From JASGCK01 sp031430035 (lineage in GTDB: Bacteria > Pseudomonadota > Gammaproteobacteria > Burkholderiales > Burkholderiaceae_C), in the NCBI GenBank assembly GCA_031430035.1, contig JANPAS010000067.1, positions 1 to 7,041 of the forward strand: DNA of 7,041 nucleotides, read 5' to 3'. Below, piece after piece: positions 5,883 to 7,041 of the stretch (position 1 is its first letter; each line of letters opens with the position of its first letter). A model generated the notes under the pieces. It made no database searches. It saw nothing but the letters and a program-made list of their open reading frames with translations, and was not told where the DNA came from. The translations under genes and the position numbers were made by a program.

Positions 5883-7034
5883 ATGAGCACACTTTCGCAA
5901 CTCCAAGACCAAATCGCCGCTGCCCGTAGCGCAAAACAAACGCTGCGCATCCGCGGCGGCGGCTCTAAAGACTTTTATGGCAATGCGCTTGGCGCATTTG
6001 CGGTACTCGATACGCGCTCTCACAGCGGGATCACCAGCTACGAGCCAAGCGAGCTAGTCGTCACGGTTAAAGCTGGAACGCCGCTGACCGAGCTAGAGGC
6101 GGTACTGTTAGAAAAAAATCAATACCTACCGTTTGAGCCACCATCGTTTAGTTCGGGCGGCACCGTCGGCGGTATGGTCGCCAGTGGACTATCGGGCGCA
6201 GCCCGCGCCGTTGCTGGCTCAGTACGCGACCATATTCTTGGCGTGCAAATCGTCAATGGTGCGGGAGAGATTTTGAACTTCGGCGGTACGGTCATGAAAA
6301 ACGTGGCGGGCTACGACGTCTCGCGCCTGATGGCGGGTTCGATGGGTACGCTTGCGCTCATCACTGAGGTCTCGCTCAAGGTGCTGCCGATTCCTGTAGC
6401 AGATGCCACGCTGATGTGCCAAATAGGACAAGCAGCAGCCTTAAAGCTGATGAATCAATGGCGCGCCCAGCCGCTGCCCATTAACAGTACGGCTTGGCTG
6501 CGTGACGAGACGGCCGCATCAGCATCCGATTCATCTGCGGCAGATTACTTATTCGTCAGATTGCGCGGCGCAAAAGCCGCAGTGGATAGTGCGCTAGGCC
6601 TTATCCAGCAAGGCGTAGAGGCCGCTGGCGGTACCGCCACGCCAATGGATGCGACCGCTGCTGCAAAGGATTGGCGCACCGCCAATAATCACCAAATGCC
6701 GTTTTTTACCAAACCGCCTGCTGATGACCTGTGCTTGTGGAGGCTCTCGATTGCAGCCACAACGCCAGCACTCGATTTACCTTATCCTCAATACGTGGAG
6801 TGGCAGGGAGCCCAGAGGTGGCTTTGGGCAAAGGCTGGCGAGCGTGATGCCCTGCAAGCCATAGCCAGTAAGGCTGGCGGGCATGCAACCCTTTTCAAAT
6901 CCAGTCAAGCGCTTAGTGAGACCGATAAGACAGGCAATATATTTCAACCGCTGCCGCCTGTTCTCGCAAAAATCAACCAAGGGCTGCGTCAGCAGCTCGA
7001 TCCACATCAAGTTTTCAATACGGGGAGAATTTAA
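5883..7034 (+). CDS. glcE: Glycolate oxidase FAD-binding subunit GlcE
   Basis: GlcE is one of three subunits (GlcD, GlcE, GlcF) of membrane-associated glycolate dehydrogenase, which oxidises glycolate to glyoxylate. The 383-aa protein has a PCMH-type FAD-binding domain over about residues 1-170. Key parts are LRIRGGGSKDFYG (21-33), GGTVGGMVASGLSGAARA (92-109), GSVRDHILGVQIVNGAGE (112-129) and MKNVAGYDVSRLMAGSMGTL (138-157), the most diagnostic GlcE stretch. The C-terminal half is variable and ends LDPHQVFNTGRI, the usual closing motif. The length fits full GlcE proteins. The gene starts 9 bases after the second permease without a clear Shine-Dalgarno sequence, so translation may be coupled. 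glcD, normally just upstream, is not in the window; a start codon follows the stop by 2 bases. Confidence 0.93.
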   Translation: MSTLSQLQDQIAAARSAKQTLRIRGGGSKDFYGNALGAFAVLDTRSHSGITSYEPSELVVTVKAGTPLTELEAVLLEKNQYLPFEPPSFSSGGTVGGMVASGLSGAARAVAGSVRDHILGVQIVNGAGEILNFGGTVMKNVAGYDVSRLMAGSMGTLALITEVSLKVLPIPVADATLMCQIGQAAALKLMNQWRAQPLPINSTAWLRDETAASASDSSAADYLFVRLRGAKAAVDSALGLIQQGVEAAGGTATPMDATAAAKDWRTANNHQMPFFTKPPADDLCLWRLSIAATTPALDLPYPQYVEWQGAQRWLWAKAGERDALQAIASKAGGHATLFKSSQALSETDKTGNIFQPLPPVLAKINQGLRQQLDPHQVFNTGRI

Positions 7035-7036
7035 AA

Positions 7037-7041
7037 ATGAG
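7037..7041 (+). CDS. Start of the next gene, probably glcF (partial)
   Basis: ATGAG at the window edge follows the glcE stop by 2 bases, with GGGGAG at 7022-7027 as a well-spaced ribosome site. In most genomes glcF, the iron-sulfur subunit of glycolate oxidase, comes next. Only one full codon is visible, so the identity rests on gene order alone. Confidence 0.4.

Noticed and set aside
1..7041. Defence system, prophage or transposon
   Set aside because: All genes fall in metabolic or transport families; no transposase, integrase, nuclease, toxin pair or terminal repeats were seen.

Overview
The window is dense bacterial chromosome, almost entirely coding, with no gene-free stretch longer than about 60 bases. 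Protein types and gene content point to a betaproteobacterium, most likely order Burkholderiales (Comamonadaceae- or Alcaligenaceae-like). The pointers are a Mg-type HemB, an HCCA-isomerase-like protein, an SseB-domain protein, a polar amino acid type ABC importer and GlcE, in moderately GC-rich DNA. This placement comes from recognising families, not from a marker gene.

Left part (1-2196). The window opens with the last 36 codons of a DsbA-fold 2-hydroxychromene-2-carboxylate isomerase-like gene (+). It runs tail to tail into a CorA-family divalent cation transporter gene (-). CorA is divergent from a small SseB-domain gene (+), and the 43-base gap between them carries two short inverted repeats. 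The SseB-domain gene converges on a 2OG-Fe(II) prolyl-4-hydroxylase-like gene (-), and their stop codons overlap.

Middle (2213-3648). hemB (-), encoding porphobilinogen synthase, lies 16 bases upstream of the hydroxylase gene and probably shares its transcript. Divergent from hemB, across 32 bases, is a small cupin-like gene (+).

Right part (3649-7041). A 60-base gap with three tandem 12-bp units precedes an ABC importer set: a secreted substrate-binding protein and two permeases, with no ATPase in the window. glcE, the FAD-domain subunit of glycolate oxidase, follows 9 bases later. The next start codon, probably glcF, lies at the window edge. These genes look like one transcript, linking an uptake system for a small carboxylated solute to a 2-hydroxyacid dehydrogenase.

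The most unusual signal is at 4471-4518. The last seven residues plus stop of the substrate-binding protein (PAGDLPL*) are followed at once, in frame, by a second copy (AAGDLPL*) that uses different synonymous codons. The permease then opens 3 bases after the second stop. This looks like a scar of gene replacement or paralogue loss, or else a readthrough tail. The binding protein also appears to lack the aspartate that normally holds the alpha-amino group of amino acid ligands. I found no defence system, mobile element, CRISPR array, tRNA or rRNA.
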